Shown: positions 46,800-59,009 of the stretch, piece by piece
How positions within the stretch are numbered: the first letter of the stretch is position 1
How the letters are laid out: every line of letters starts with the position of its first letter
DNA from: Serpula lacrymans var. lacrymans S7.9
Lineage: Eukaryota; Basidiomycota; Agaricomycetes; Boletales; Serpulaceae
NCBI RefSeq assembly: GCF_000218685.1
Contig: NW_006763292.1
Span: forward strand, 186,001 to 250,000
DNA length: 64,000 bases
Reading direction: 5' to 3'
Notes under the pieces: generated by a model
Seen by the model: the letters and a program-made list of their open reading frames with translations, nothing else
Told to the model about the DNA's origin: nothing
Databases searched by the model: none
Translations under genes and position numbers: made by a program

Positions 46800-47593
46800 C
46801 TTTGACCTTTTTCAGCTGACTGAAGTGTCCGACACTCTGAGGTGTTGTGTGATTTGGCTTTGTGGAAGTTACACCATTTCTCCTCGGATTTGAGTGCTGA
46901 TTTGGAACCTCCAGGGGCCTTCCCTGACTGTCGTGCAACTTCTGCAGTGATCCGGATCTCAACTGCATCAAAGGTAAGTTTATTTTCTTCAATCGTGTTG
47001 ATTACTGATGACTGAAATATTTGCCATTCAGGAGTGCATGGGAGAGATTGGAGAAGAGCGAAAGCCATGAGTTTGGTATCAACTCCTAGTTTCATTCTGG
47101 AGAGGTGTGAATCAATTGTCCGGATTTTTGCAATGTGGTCCTGGATAGGTGATGTCCCATCCTAGGACAATTTGGTGAGTTGCTGGAATGAATAGAAGGC
47201 CGAGGCAATGTTGGACGTTTGATGGAGTGAGACAAGTTTATCAAATAACTCCTTGGAGCTGGTGAGGTCTCCAGTCCTCATTAGGAGGGCATCAGAGATG
47301 TGGTCCTGGATGATTCCACGTGCCTTCTCATCCTTAAGTATCCAGGTGATTTCAGGATCCTCAGAGGAGGTAGGTTTTCCTGGTGAGGGCTTAAGCTCCT
47401 CTCCAGTAACAACCCGGAGAAATTTTTCCTGACGTAGCTTTGAGATGATCCGGAGTTTTCATATCTGAAAATTGTTGGGTCCAGTGAGAACTGGACATGC
47501 GGATGTATCGCGTGCTGTGGTCATGGTTCCGAGGTTGCCGTTTCAAATAAGAATTATTTCCTGCATAGCTTTTGCGCACCAGGGCTCATAACC
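46800..47593 (-). pseudogene. Copia gag
   Basis: Reads EITWILKDEKARGIIQDHIS, LTSSKELFDKLVSLHQTSNI, then a TAG at about 47163, then DHIAKIRTIDSHLSRMKLGV and ALLQSLPCTPEWQIFQSS, typical of the UBN2-type gag of plant and fungal copia elements. CNFHKAKSHNTSEC is a shortened zinc-knuckle-like motif. It would form the particle. The stop and an upstream frameshift break it. Confidence 0.82.
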
Positions 47594-47808
47594 TAATAAA
47601 ACTAAGTGAAACTCAGCCGCTGCCCGAGAGGCTATAGAAACGACTGAGGTATTCCTATACTAAACCCCCTACTACTTATAGTCGGAGGTGCTACTCACTA
47701 CAGTATCATGACTCCTAGGAGAACAATGGTTACTCCATGGAGTGGTGGCTATGCTCCATGGAGAACAATGGCTGCTTCGCCAGAGACCGGGTTTATCCGG
47801 TTTTGTCA
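47594..47808 (-). repeat. Copia 5' LTR (215 bp)
   Basis: Same as 42633-42899 without the 52-bp segment. Followed on the minus strand by TTATGAGCCCTGGTGCGC, where the primer-binding site would be. Confidence 0.88.
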
Positions 47809-47813
47809 CTATG

Positions 47814-48839
47814 TTCAACAGCATTTCTGACTTGATTGACAAATATGATCATTAAAGTGCACTTGGAGATGCTTCCATCAATGCTAATCAAAGTTTAAAG
47901 TAAACTCTTGTCATCTTATCATCCTTCCTCTTAATTCAAATAATAGCCACAGTTTTTTTTACAGAGAGTACTATCTTGATAGAGGATTCAAGAACTTGCC
48001 GAGTCCCTACCTTGGATTAGTCAAAAGATTATGGAGACTGAGCCACAGGCACTAGACAGTATTTGCAGAGAAGTAGCTATATTGATTTCATTATTTCCAA
48101 GCTTTTGATAGTAGTCATGGCTGTAGCTTCAAAAGGGTGCAGATGCATATTGTGGGAAATCTCAAACACGCCATTGTCAAGTGGCTGTTGTTATTGTTTT
48201 ATCCAATGGATCTGCCTGTTGATTTTAATACTAAAGGTGAACAAAGCCTACATCACAATATTACAGGGAAGCTCTTGTGTCCAATTGAATATGATTGGAA
48301 TTGTGTCATGTAAGTGTGCATAAATCCAGTCAATTCATACTGGATATTTGATATGTCCCTTAGTGTTAGAAAGAAAGTTTGCAAATGTGACCCTAATTTT
48401 CTTACTACAGTCAACTCCTGGCCTGTATTTCTCTATAATGTTTACCATGCCTCCAACCCTGATGATGTTGGAGATGGGTTGTTCAAATCAACTCTTTTAT
48501 TTAAAGGTTTATTCCCTTGTCATTCCTAGTAGTGACCATAAAATCTGATTCAGAATTCAGGTGTTCAAATTAATATCCACTTTTCATTCCTCTGTCTGTA
48601 CTATGGACAATAACATACCTACTGCCTCTGGTAATGCAAGGAAGAAAGGGACAACCAATAAATTGATACAATGCCATATTGCTTCAATTTTCTGGATGAA
48701 GACTGTCAAGCCTAGGGTCATCACTTATACAGCAATTTAGGTTTGTTTTATGTTGTCTCTGCTATTTGTTGTTGGAATTGTCAAGGTCAAAGTCTGGGCT
48801 TTGTTAGACAACATTGTGCAATCTAGTGTTGATATCCAA
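47814..48839. other. No gene recognised
   Basis: Short frames on the plus strand (48063-48548) with no known domain. Confidence 0.35.
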
Positions 48840-48913
48840 GGGCTAGTAGCTCAGTTGGTGAGAGCACCACCATATATAGGCAGGAGGTCCTGGGTTCAAT
48901 CCCTGGCTGGTCC
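48840..48913 (+). tRNA. tRNA-like sequence, probably a pseudogene or SINE head
   Basis: GGGCTAG/CTGGTCC acceptor stem, TAGCTCAGTTGGTGAGAGC D arm, GGGTTCAATCCC T arm. The anticodon arm is poor (three of five pairs, loop ATATATA, formal anticodon ATA), so a working tRNA is unlikely. It shares GGTTCAATCCCTGG and CTGGTC with 9656-9728. Confidence 0.45.
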
Positions 48914-51131
48914 AATTTGCTTTTCTGTACTCTCTGAGTCCCCTGTGGATTATTACATTTGTGTTCTCATTTTTTTGTAGCTTTGTTTCTCATTCTCCAA
49001 TTCATATTCATGGCTCAGCACCAATGGAGATTTTGACTCAGTTGACTTTTATAATAACATTGTCAATTTTTTCGAACTTCCTCCTGGCCCTACTACCAGA
49101 GTACTTGCTAATAATCTATTGTTGTGGTGGAATAAGTATATTTATATATTGGCCCTTCCATATACACCTTTTTGCTGATGTAGTATACTTTTAGTAAGGT
49201 GTTTGGTTTCAATTGTGAAATAACATTGGACGCTGTGTTTTGCCAAAACACTTCTGCCTCTTGCTTGGGTGTAGTGTCTGGCCAACAAACAATGTCAAGG
49301 GGCAGGTGCACAGTAAATCATTTCAGACCCTCCATATCATTTTCCCTAAATTATACCATATTGGGCAGTGGCTGTTATGTTATATTATCATTTTGTTTCA
49401 ATTTTCCAGTGATTTTTAATAAACTTTCCAAATTCACAAATCATGGCAGATTTGTGTATTATGTTGGAAATCAAATATTTTTTCAATTGAAAGGGCTAAA
49501 TATATCTTCTATTCTTGTATAAAAATGTCCAGATCAATCTACAACTTTCAACAGAGTATATAATCTGTCCAAATTAACAGCTAAAAGTTCAAAACCAGCC
49601 TAATTATTGAATCATTCTTAAGGTTTTTTTTTTTCATTCACCTAGCAAGAATATGTATTGTGCCACATTTGTTGACAATATTTCCAGTTGTAGAGATTGT
49701 GTTGGTTCTTTCTGTCATATCCATGCCACAGGCTATTGTATTTGGACCTCAGAACAGTCAGAAACCCCCAAGTCTGAAATCCTGAATCTTTGGGATTCTC
49801 AGAAGTATGCCCCTCGTGCTCTGCCGTTTGGCATAGCTCTGTACCTTGCTTCCATATGGTACTCTGGATGTCCACTCCAACTCTCCTGCCCCAGACTTCT
49901 AGTCTGCCATATGTTTTCCTCCACATATTCTCATATTCCTTATAGATTTTGTAATTAGACCTTATGGTATACTCCCCTCACATATAATTCCTGCTTGCTA
50001 GAGAGTTGTCCGCATGGAACTCCATATCTACATTATGAGTTACTCCTTACAAACTCCACTCCCTCTGATAGGATATAAGCTGTAGCTTCTGTACTCCATT
50101 CTTGCAGTTCAAATATCAATAAGTGTGACAACCAAAGTTTGAGTACTCTGGCACACACAGTGACAACCAAAGAAGAGATGGGAGGAGTGGAACACACAAA
50201 CTTGGAGATCAAATTGAGACTTTGCTTAGAATTAGAAGTACTTACCAGCAGCCAGGAAATAATGTGTAGCCTTGATCAAGTCTACATGAAAGGTGCATGT
50301 TCAGGAGATTGAGCAAAACATTGAGCTTGGTGGAGTGGATGTCGCCATGATCAATGTTGCTGAATAAGATAAAATTAGATACAAAGATAAGCGCACCACA
50401 CACCAATGTATTGATATAAATTTGGCAAGCAGGTAACATGCACTATGCGTGCAAATGGCAGGAAAAAGCTTGTCAAACATTGTGGCTGGTACTACATTTG
50501 GTGCAAACTTCGGAAACAAGGATGTACATTGCCTTGGCATTGTAGACAGGATGAATTACACTATATTACAATAGATTCTACAATTACATCAGACCTGGCT
50601 CATTCCAACAAAATCTGCACTGGGACTGAGTCCCAGTCAAAAACAACAAAATTCCCATAGATTCCTACCATTTGTACAATTTATATCCACACAGACCAAA
50701 TCACATCCATTTCCCAGAAGTTCCCACAGTTTATAATTGACAGTTTTTTGATTGATAGTCTATAATAGTCTTGTGGATTAGCCTAAATAATAAAAACCAC
50801 ATGCTCTGGGAACTTGGTCATGCAAAAGCATTCCTCTCTGTCTCTACTCCCTCTCTCCTACTTCCATGTCCAAGTCCGCAATGATTTCCTCATTCTCACT
50901 ATTGTGCTGATGCCATGGCACTGGTTCCTGAAATGGCAAGTACAAGAGTCACTTTTATTCTATATAATATTCATTTTATTTTAGCTAATACAATTTACTG
51001 TTAGTTTTGGGGATTCTGCACCTTTGTGCTACCTCTATATTTTCATTCCTTTCTCTATCTATTTCTTATCATTGAGTATATATTATGTTCTCTATTATTT
51101 CGCCTCTGTGGCATGCTCATGCTCAAGGCAG
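48914..51131. other. No gene recognised
   Basis: Scattered short frames. A small minus-strand LTR-end fragment (ACAACCAAAGTTTGAGTACT, CTGGCACACAC) lies at about 50126-50165. Nothing else identified. Confidence 0.4.
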
Positions 51132-51539
51132 GCAATATAAAGAGAATATTTTGTAGATAATATTTATAAAATTTTCCAAGGATCCATTCTAAATTGCATT
51201 ATCATTGATCCTAAGCATTTATTATGAAACATTTCAAACTCATATCTTCTTTATATTCAACCCTTATCCACAGTATTTTTTTGAAATTATTTCTAATTAT
51301 CTTCCACACTGTTTTCATCCTTGAACTGCAGCTTTGATTGTGATCTCGAGGGTCTATGACAGTTCTCCTTTGTTGTAAGTACAATAAAATATGAGTACGA
51401 AGGGAAAATAAGAAGAAGAAAGATAGAAGTAATAAAGTACTGGCTGTGATCTCTAGTCCAAGGGCAAGAGGAGTAACGGGGAGCGAGTTGGATAACCATG
51501 ACATGATGGGAATGCGATGAGAAAATTTGATTCTTGACA
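51132..51539 (-). repeat. LTR-3 family, diverged copy
   Basis: Minus strand TGTCAAGAATCAAATTTTC, then TCGCATTCCCATCATGTC and ATTTTATTGTACTTACAAC, aligning with 53236-53440. The remainder has diverged, ending near TATATTGCCTGCC. It lies just 5' of the Harbinger Myb/SANT gene. Confidence 0.55.
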
Positions 51540-52733
51540 CCTAGCCCAAGTCCCTTCACCAAAACAACTGTGCTGTTTTACCAGGATGAATCAAGACCTC
51601 CAGCCTGCTCAGGACATATCTACCAGGGTTGCAATGGACATTGAAGAAGGCAATGGCACAGGCGCCCAAGGTAGTAGTAGCAACAATGCCATTTGGACTG
51701 AAGCAGAAATGTTGGCCCTTATTCAGTTTATCACCACCAACAGTGCAGAGGGCTAGGATGGTTTGAATTTCAAGCCTGGGTTCTGGCCCAAGGTTGCGTT
51801 ACATTTAGTTCCTCTTCTTACCAAGGGAACAGCAAAAAGCGCCACTTCCTGCAGTTTGAAGTGGGGCAGGGTACATTATCTAATCTATCAATCACTGAAT
51901 ATTAACCTCAAGGTTTACAGCTTCATACAAAGTACAATTTAGTGAAGACTATCACCAACTTACCAGACATTCTTTGAGATGATGAGCTAGGTTTTAATAT
52001 ACTTGACAAAGGAGAAATGGTCTGGAAGGAACTCATTACAGTATGATGATACATTTTGGCTTCATAACTGATAGCTAATCACTACACAGAACAATCTGGT
52101 AGCAAAGAGCTTTTGGAAGAAGGGCTGGACCCATTTTTCTGCCATGCATGCCTTGTTGGGTGGAGTCCCAGCTAAGGGTCCCAATGTATTCTGTGTCCCC
52201 AAAGTCTCAAAGAATCCTAATGCCCCCCAAAGCACCCAAAGTGCCACCTTCCGTCAACATTCCCTCTAATCAGACTAACACCAGTGTCTCTGTAGAAAAT
52301 GCTAGCACCACCAGCCCAAAATCATCTGGTAGCATAAAAAATTAGCTTGGTGGTGTCAAGTCTCCAGTGTCTATCTGTGCTCCCACCACCTCATCTGTAG
52401 CAACTATCAGCAGCAAGCGCTCAGCACGGGATGCTGCACTCTCAGACAATGATGCCAAGAATGGTGCTACCATCATATCTCACACCAAGAGTGCAAGCAA
52501 TGCCAGCAGAGGCTCTAACAAGGCCACATGCAACACTGCTTCCAATGCTCTCAGTGGGTTGAACGACCAGTTGGGGGAAATCATCCCCATCTTCAAGGAC
52601 TTCAACTCCAAACCCAACATTAGCCTTGCTCCACCTGCCTCCCCAGTTATTGCCCCTTCTCAAACAGCTTTGGTGGAAAAACACTTCACCATGTCTACCA
52701 TTGTGCCGCCCATCACCACTACCTCACTTACTC

Positions 52734-53150
52734 TGTTACGATAACACAATTGTCGGACCTTTCCTTCTTTTTCATTCTCCGCTTTAACCTTGAACACTTT
52801 AGCTTTCACACATAGTGCCACGCGGCACTTCCCCTTGTGTTCAAAACTCCTCTTTCTTGCGCCGTGTTGCCTTATTCTTATTTTAGATACAATTCTCTCA
52901 CACAGTGGAGCTGGTCATGCGGGCTAGGCCCCATGACATCATCAGCCACTAACTTTATCAACTGTACAGTACATAAGTACAAATACTCTGTATTAGTATA
53001 TATGCCCCAATAGATCCAGGAGACTCCTCAGCGAGTCCTCCTGTTGTTAACCAACAAACTCTCTGCAGCCTAAGGGATAACCACTCCCCATTTACTACCT
53101 TTATAGTGTGTTCCTGTGTGCGCCAGAGTGACTAACTCTTGGTTTTTATA
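52734..53150 (+). repeat. Solo LTR of the ~415-bp gypsy family
   Basis: 417 bp starting TGTTACGATAACACAATTGT; the end has mutated to TTGGTTTTTATA. Perfect target duplication TACTC at 52729-52733 and 53151-53155. Confidence 0.9.
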
Positions 53151-53235
53151 TACTCCCCCTTCTGCAACTGGTGCCTTACAAGGCAGCTTATCCATGCAGC
53201 TGGCCCGTGCTCATTGTTGTGCCGCTATCGCATTC

Positions 53236-53862
53236 TGTGGGAATCAATTTTTCTTATTGCATTCCCATCATGTCGTGGTTATCCGATTTATTCCCTGTCA
53301 CTCCTGTCACTCTTGGACTAGAAATCACGGTCGGCATTCCATTACTCTTATCCTTTTTCTTTTTATTTTCCATTCATACTCATGTCCTATTGTATTTACA
53401 ATAAAGAAGGATGGTTGTAGACCCTCAAAAAGATATCCAGACAACATAGCAATGATCCAACACTGTGTCTGGGAATACTTTGGAGGAATATTGATAAGCA
53501 AGACAGGCTATGAATCAGCACCTTCTCATGGGCTTACTGATACAGCCTATCGTACACCTCTTACCAATACTCTCTCTCATGCAATTAGTAAGTACAATAG
53601 ATCAGACCACTTTCTCTCTCTTTTCTTATTGGTTAGTTGGTTGGTCAGACCACTTTCTCAACTCTTCCTTCTTTTGTTCTGACCGTTGCTGTTCACTATA
53701 TAAGGAAGTACATACTCGGTGTATTGTTCCTTAGTTCAATATTAGTTTGGATTTGTGCTTATACTGATACTCTTCAACCTCAGTACTCTCATTAACCACC
53801 CTCTTTAGGGACTTGACCAGACATCCGTTGTTGTTATATAGCTTCGTATTTGTTGCCTGACA
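53236..53862 (+). repeat. Solo LTR of the LTR-3 family (627 bp)
   Basis: TGTGGGAATCAATTTTTC...GTATTTGTTGCCTGACA, with CACTATATAAGGAAG promoter-like box. Perfect target duplication CATTC at 53231-53235 and 53863-53867. It defines the ends used for the copies at 24883 and 51132. Confidence 0.88.
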
Positions 53863-54206
53863 CATTCATGATGCAATATAACAACTACCTGGGAGTTGAC
53901 AGCTCTGTCAAGTTATTACATCTGTTTGAACAGGATGTCATAGCCATGGACACATACCTCAGTCTCCTTGAATCCAACAAACTTTGCAAGGCATATGTAA
54001 AGTCAAAGCTGGAGTAAGATAGACAATGTGGATGGAGTTACCTTACTGTATTGCTTGCCAATGTTTTTTTGATTGTGCACTGTGTCTTTAACAAATCTAT
54101 TGCTTTGTTTTTGTGCACTGAATCTGAATGGATTATCACACACAAATCATATTGTAAGGATACAAAAAATTGTAAACTAAAGCAGGCCCCTTCTACCTAG
54201 CTCCTG

Positions 54207-55447
54207 CTAATAATTAATCCACATAGCACAGGTAATCTGATCATGCCAATTATTGGCTGTAGTATGGTTTGCCTCCTTCGGTAGGGTGTGAAAAAGCTCA
54301 CCATTGTTAACCTCGGGAGTAGGGTTGAGGAGGTCAATGTCAGAGGGATTATGGGCCTTGATGAAGTTGTGCAGCATACAGACAGCTGGTGGAACCTTGG
54401 CTTGGATGGACATGTTGTACTCTAGTGACCCTCAGAATCCCAAATTGGCCCTTCAAAACACCAAATATTTGCTCCACAACATTTTGGGCAGATGCATGGC
54501 ATAGATTAAAATATTCCTCAGGATTTTGAGGTCTAAAAAACAATTTTTAGTCTACTGTAACATAGTAAATAGACACTGTACATTACCCACAATTTCCCAA
54601 TTATATTTGGCCAAATGATAGCAGACACCTCTGTAGGGGACCAGCAATTGGTTACATGAAGGAAAACCTGCATCAGTGAGATAGTAGCAATGATAAGGGA
54701 TGTGCAGGTTATGGGTCTGAGCATCATGGAACAGGCTGGTGTCTGCAACTGATCCTTCCAGCCGCTAAGCACATATATGAACTTCATGTCAAAGTCACAG
54801 CACATCAAGCAGTTCTAGGTGACTGAACCCATCCAATTGTGAGAGGCCGCACATTCTGCAGCAGAAGGACTGTAAACAATATGGGTGCCATCAATTGTAC
54901 CAATGGCACCCATGAAATGGCAAAGCTTTGGGTTATTGCTGTTGGCAAATAGTGTAGAGACATTAGCATCTGGTAGACATACACACACATTGTAGATATT
55001 AGGGCAAGTGAAAGCTTTGAGCATTCCCTTGAAGTATCTAGAAACTGTGTCATTGGAGCGCTGGGGATGTTTGGCAATGTGGCGGATGGACAATCCTGTC
55101 ACACATGTGTACAGAAAAATGGCAAGTTGTTCTTCAGTCAATACATGTTTTGAATCTGAGTATCCATTGGCCTGCAGTAAATCTAACAACTTTGAGCAAA
55201 CTTCCTGCCACACCCCAAGCTCTGTCCTGATATGATCAGAATGCCCATCTATCAATTCCCTGACCCATCTATAGCCTGTCAGGATTGAGTTGTGGTACAG
55301 TCTTGGTTTGGGCTGTTGCACTTGCTCTTCCACTATAGCCCAAGTAGTGTGTGTGATCAATTCAATGATGATAGAAGCTAGTTTTGACATCTGTAAACGG
55401 GCCAAGTACATCCATGTCAGAAAAATCCATTTCAGACATTGTGGCAA
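54207..55447 (-). pseudogene. PIF/Harbinger DDE transposase
   Basis: Reads RLYHNSILTGYRWVRELIDG, LTEEQLAIFLYTCVTGLSIR, QRSNDTVSRYFKGMLKAF (helix-turn-helix-like), then MGAIGTIDGTHIVY (first catalytic Asp), YYLTDAGFPSC (second Asp) and SAQNVVEQIFGVLKGQFGIL (catalytic Glu). This spacing is that of Harbinger/HARBI1-like nucleases, which cut and paste at 3-bp TWA targets. Frames change near 54815 and 54530, so the gene is broken although the catalytic residues are visible. It is convergent with the Myb/SANT gene 190 bp away, the normal two-gene layout. Confidence 0.88.
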
Positions 55448-55567
55448 CCTGAAGTAATCCTATGCCAGCTGACAATCTGATGAGTCCATGACCAGACTCT
55501 GATCATGAGAGATGAGGTAATTAGGCCTACCAGCAGAAGTGATAAAAGCAGAACAGCAGATCACCTA

Positions 55568-55760
55568 CATTAGGAAAACATGATTTTGCTATAGTTGGAT
55601 ATAGATAGGTAATTATGCAAATATAGCAATTGTGGCAAAAAGTGCATCTAAAATGATCTATATCAGTTTATAGTGAATCATATTGGAATAAATTTAGTAG
55701 CTGTGACACGTATAGTAATTAGTTCCACCTAAAGCATATCAGAGTGGATTAAAGCATTTA
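55568..55760 (+). repeat. AT-rich element end (CATYAGGAAAACATG family)
   Basis: Starts CATTAGGAAAACATGATTTT, GCTATAGTTGGATATAG; aligned in reverse with 33990-34150. Non-coding. The right boundary is unclear. Confidence 0.45.
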
Positions 55761-56150
55761 GTGACACTATACCAAATTTAATTATTTATTACCTAGAGTC
55801 ATAATTAATGAGGATGCTAGTTATATCAATCAACACTACAAAATATATCTAGTGTAAAATCTTGCTGGCTATCTTGTATGTACATGCTAAGTTAGCCAGT
55901 GTGAATTTATCCTTGAAGCCAAAATTTGAAGTGCTGACATATGTGAGCAAAGTGGCCGGCTCAACGCGTGGGAAAGCGTTCAATCGGAGCTTAAATGACC
56001 CAAAAAGCGGTCAAACCTCTCTATAGTGTTTTGTCAACTGTGGGAAAGTGCTACTGCACTGCAGCGCAGTTGCGCCTCCCTCCCTGTCACACAGTGCCAA
56101 CAATGCTGCACAAAATTTTAAGTCTTGCTATTCTACCAAGGTATCATTCT

Positions 56151-56567
56151 TGTAACAACCAAGAGTTAGTTACTCTGGCGCACACAAAAACACACTATAA
56201 AGAAGATGATGAGGGAGTGGTTACCCCTTAGGCTGCAGAGAGTTTGTTGGTACACAACAGGAGGACTCGCTGAGGAGTCTCCTGGATCTATTGGGGTATA
56301 TATACTACTACAGGGTTGTTTGTACATGTGTACTATACAGTTGATAGAGACAGTGGCTGATGATGTCATGGGGCCTAGCCCGCATGACCAGCTCCACTGT
56401 GTGAGAGAATTGTGTCTGAAATAAGAAGAAAGGCAACGCGGCGCGAGAAAGAGGAGTTTGGACAAAAGGGGAAAGTGCCACGTGGCACCATGGGTGAAGG
56501 TTAAAGTACAAGGTTAAAGCGGAGAGTGAAAATAAAGGAAAGGTCCGAAAATTGTGTTATTGTAACA
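56151..56567 (-). repeat. Solo LTR of the ~415-bp gypsy family
   Basis: Complete 417 bp on minus, nearly the same as 20576-20992. Perfect target duplication ATTCT at 56146-56150 and 56568-56572. Confidence 0.92.
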
Positions 56568-57269
56568 ATTCTAGCCTGGCTACTAGTAGAGAGTAGCCAG
56601 ACTGCAAAATCTTTCTCTCACCAGACTCAACTGCAAGTACCAGATGGAGATGGCTGCCACCCCAACACCGATGCCCTACAAACAGTTTGTAAGCCCCAGT
56701 ATGGTGTGTTATTGTTTGTTTATTCTGAATTACTATTCTGCTAGAGGCCATTTTTTGCTAATGACGACTTCTCCATCACCACCTCCTTCAACCTTCAACC
56801 CAACCTAGACAGCCCCAAATATGTCAATGCCAAAATAAAAAGGTCTTTCTTACTTATTCTACACTGATACATTACTATTTACAATTCCTAGGCTACTTCT
56901 GGAAGACCTAATATAAGAAAGATGATGATGTGGCATCATTTTTCTAGCTCTAGTAGCATGCATGGTAAGTGTTCATTTGTTCGTTTATTTATAAAATAAA
57001 CTAACAATCAAAAGTGTCTACCAGCTTGAATATGTTTTACTAGGTGCTGTCAATAATGCTATAATAGAATTCTCAGAGACGGCATTTTCTGCCAGGTACA
57101 TCACCTTAATCACCATAGATCTCTACTTATTATACTTTTATGAGATGGGATTATGATATGAAATGCTCTCCTATATACTTGGCAGAATATTTGATAATTT
57201 GATGAATATGTTTGGTAAGAGCTCACTACATATATATTGTAACATTTTCGTAACTTCAAGTATTTTTAT
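56568..57269. other. No gene recognised
   Basis: Short frames without known domains. Confidence 0.35.
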
Positions 57270-57638
57270 AGGAATAGTTGTAGGAATAATTGTACAGCAT
57301 TAGGGCAATCTGACGTTGTTTTATAGATGTTACTGCTGCAGCATTTTTTGAAATCAATATAATTTGCTTTAATATTGTTTTTTTTGGATATAATTGAGTA
57401 TGGATCGATATAATCCATTTAGAGTGAATTAGAGTAAATTATAGTCAAAAAGTACAAGGTCATTTTTGTTTTAACAACTGTGCTATAAACCACTTTTTAC
57501 AATATAGCAATACTCTAAACTGATATTTATTGATATTTATGCATTTAGAGTAGGGGACTGCGCAAGAATTGCACTTATAGATATAACAGATATAAATGCA
57601 ATTTATTGCATTTATATCCAAGTCATGTTTTCCTGATG
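57270..57638 (-). repeat. AT-rich element (CATCAGGAAAACATG family)
   Basis: The minus strand begins CATCAGGAAAACATGACTTG and is rich in ATATAA words and CTATA pairs. The other end is not identified. Non-coding. Confidence 0.4.
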
Positions 57639-59009
57639 TATCAGGCTGCCATTTCAGGCCTAACCAGAATATTGAGGAGAACATGAACAGGTCTAATCAG
57701 ATTAATATTTATACTGTTTATTGCACTGTACATCTTGTAAGTTCTGGCATATTTTTCAAGTAGCATAATTTCAATAAGATTGCTTGAGCTGTTTCTCGCA
57801 ACTGGCAAAGGACTCTCTTCAACTCTTGGTGTAGAATGGTAGTCATTGTAGGATCGCGGGTGAATTAGGGTGGTGAGCACTCATAATTACTAATCATGAT
57901 GTCAAATGCTCCACTGTGAGCCACCCAAACATATATACTCAGTGGGCAACACCTCTTTGAAACAACTGACCTCTGTTCAACGCCGCCAACACAGAGCTCA
58001 AGGAGGTTCAAGGCAATCTAAATGTACTATTTCAGTACTAGTACAAAGGTATATGTTTTTACATGGTCCTTGTTCTAGTTTTTGTTGCCTTATAGTTATA
58101 TTTAGCAGACAGTCATAGCCAACGACCTGATAGACTATCACACCAATTGGAACATAGTCTATTCCTCCTAGACAGGCCAGGATTCCAATGGAGTAAATGG
58201 TAAGTCCCATTTGTCAATCAGTTTTTACAGTATATACACTAAACATTGTGTTGTAGGTTTAACTTCATGCTCAAGTTATAGCTCACCCAACTCATAGCAC
58301 TACAAGTGTAGTGTAGTGTAGTGCATATATACAATACTTAATTTATTGTTAGCATCTGCAATCAATTTTTTCTTTTGGTTTCTGTCCTTGTGCACTGCTT
58401 AAGTTCAAAAGCTTTTAGTGGGAGAAGTTACTGGTGAGACCTTTTCACAGTGTTTTGTATCTAATCTGTTTCTGGCAGCCTTACCAGGTCACATTCGGCT
58501 GAATCATGTAAAATGGATTTTTCCGACACACTGTTGGCTGGTGATTAGCTGGTGATTAGCTACAGTATTCAAACCATCCTGCCCCTCTGCATCACAAGTA
58601 TCATCTCCTTCCATGCGAGTTGCAGGATTGGTGTCTGGGTTCATATAGGCGGTATAGCTGATAGCTGATAACATAGTGTCCTAGTAATATCTTATCGATG
58701 GGTCACAGAACTCTACATGATTGCGTCTCTGCTAGAGTGGCAAGGCTTTGGCCGGGGACGAAAATAAAAAGAAGGAAAAAAAGAAAAAAAAACCGATCCC
58801 GTACGGGCCCTTAAGAATCGGAAAAAATGGGCACAATTAGGTTGGATTCGGTAGGAAAATTGTCGCTTCCGACTGGGATTGAGTACTGGTGCCGGTTACA
58901 CAGTAGCCGGGGTCCTATAGTTGTCTAGGAATTTGCTCACACGATCACTAGAAGTCAGACCTCTCCCTTCTTGGCCTCTACTTGAATCTCATTCAAACGT
59001 CTCATTAAT
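57639..59009. other. Intergenic; Ras-GEF upstream region at its end
   Basis: No gene recognised to about 58700. The last 250 bp, less AT-rich and with pyrimidine-rich tracts, probably contain the promoter and 5' UTR of the Ras-GEF gene. A short GTAGT tandem (about 58308-58323) is present. Confidence 0.4.

Larger units (their letters stand above)
42633..47808 (-). mobile_element. Full-length Ty1/copia retrotransposon (5,176 bp)
   Basis: Minus-strand order: LTR, gag, protease, integrase, reverse transcriptase, RNase H, LTR. Perfect 5-bp target duplication CTATG at 42628-42632 and 47809-47813. The purine tract GAGTGGGAG precedes the 3' LTR. The order integrase before reverse transcriptase identifies copia. 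Several stops and frameshifts show that it is no longer autonomous. The element is full of the palindrome CTCCNNGGAG. Confidence 0.93.
51586..54017 (+). pseudogene. PIF/Harbinger accessory protein with Myb/SANT-like domain, split by two solo LTRs
   Basis: From ATG 51586: MNQDLQPAQDISTRVAMDI, then WTEAEMLALIQFITTNSAE, NFKPGFWPKVALHL and SATSCSLKWGRVHYLIYQSL, the Myb/SANT-like fold that binds element ends. Next come KPFWKKGWTHF-like and LLGGVPAKGPNVF, a Ser/Thr/Ala-rich linker (52250-52730), then after the LTRs QYNNYLGVDSSVKLLHLFEQ, DVIAMDTYLSLLESNKL and KSKLE before TAA 54015-54017. Harbinger elements need this protein to import and guide the transposase. Removing the two LTRs with one copy of each target duplication rejoins the frame as GALQGSLSMQLARAHCCAAI then AFMMQYNNY. 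It also has early stops (for example near 51754), so it is dead. Confidence 0.78.
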
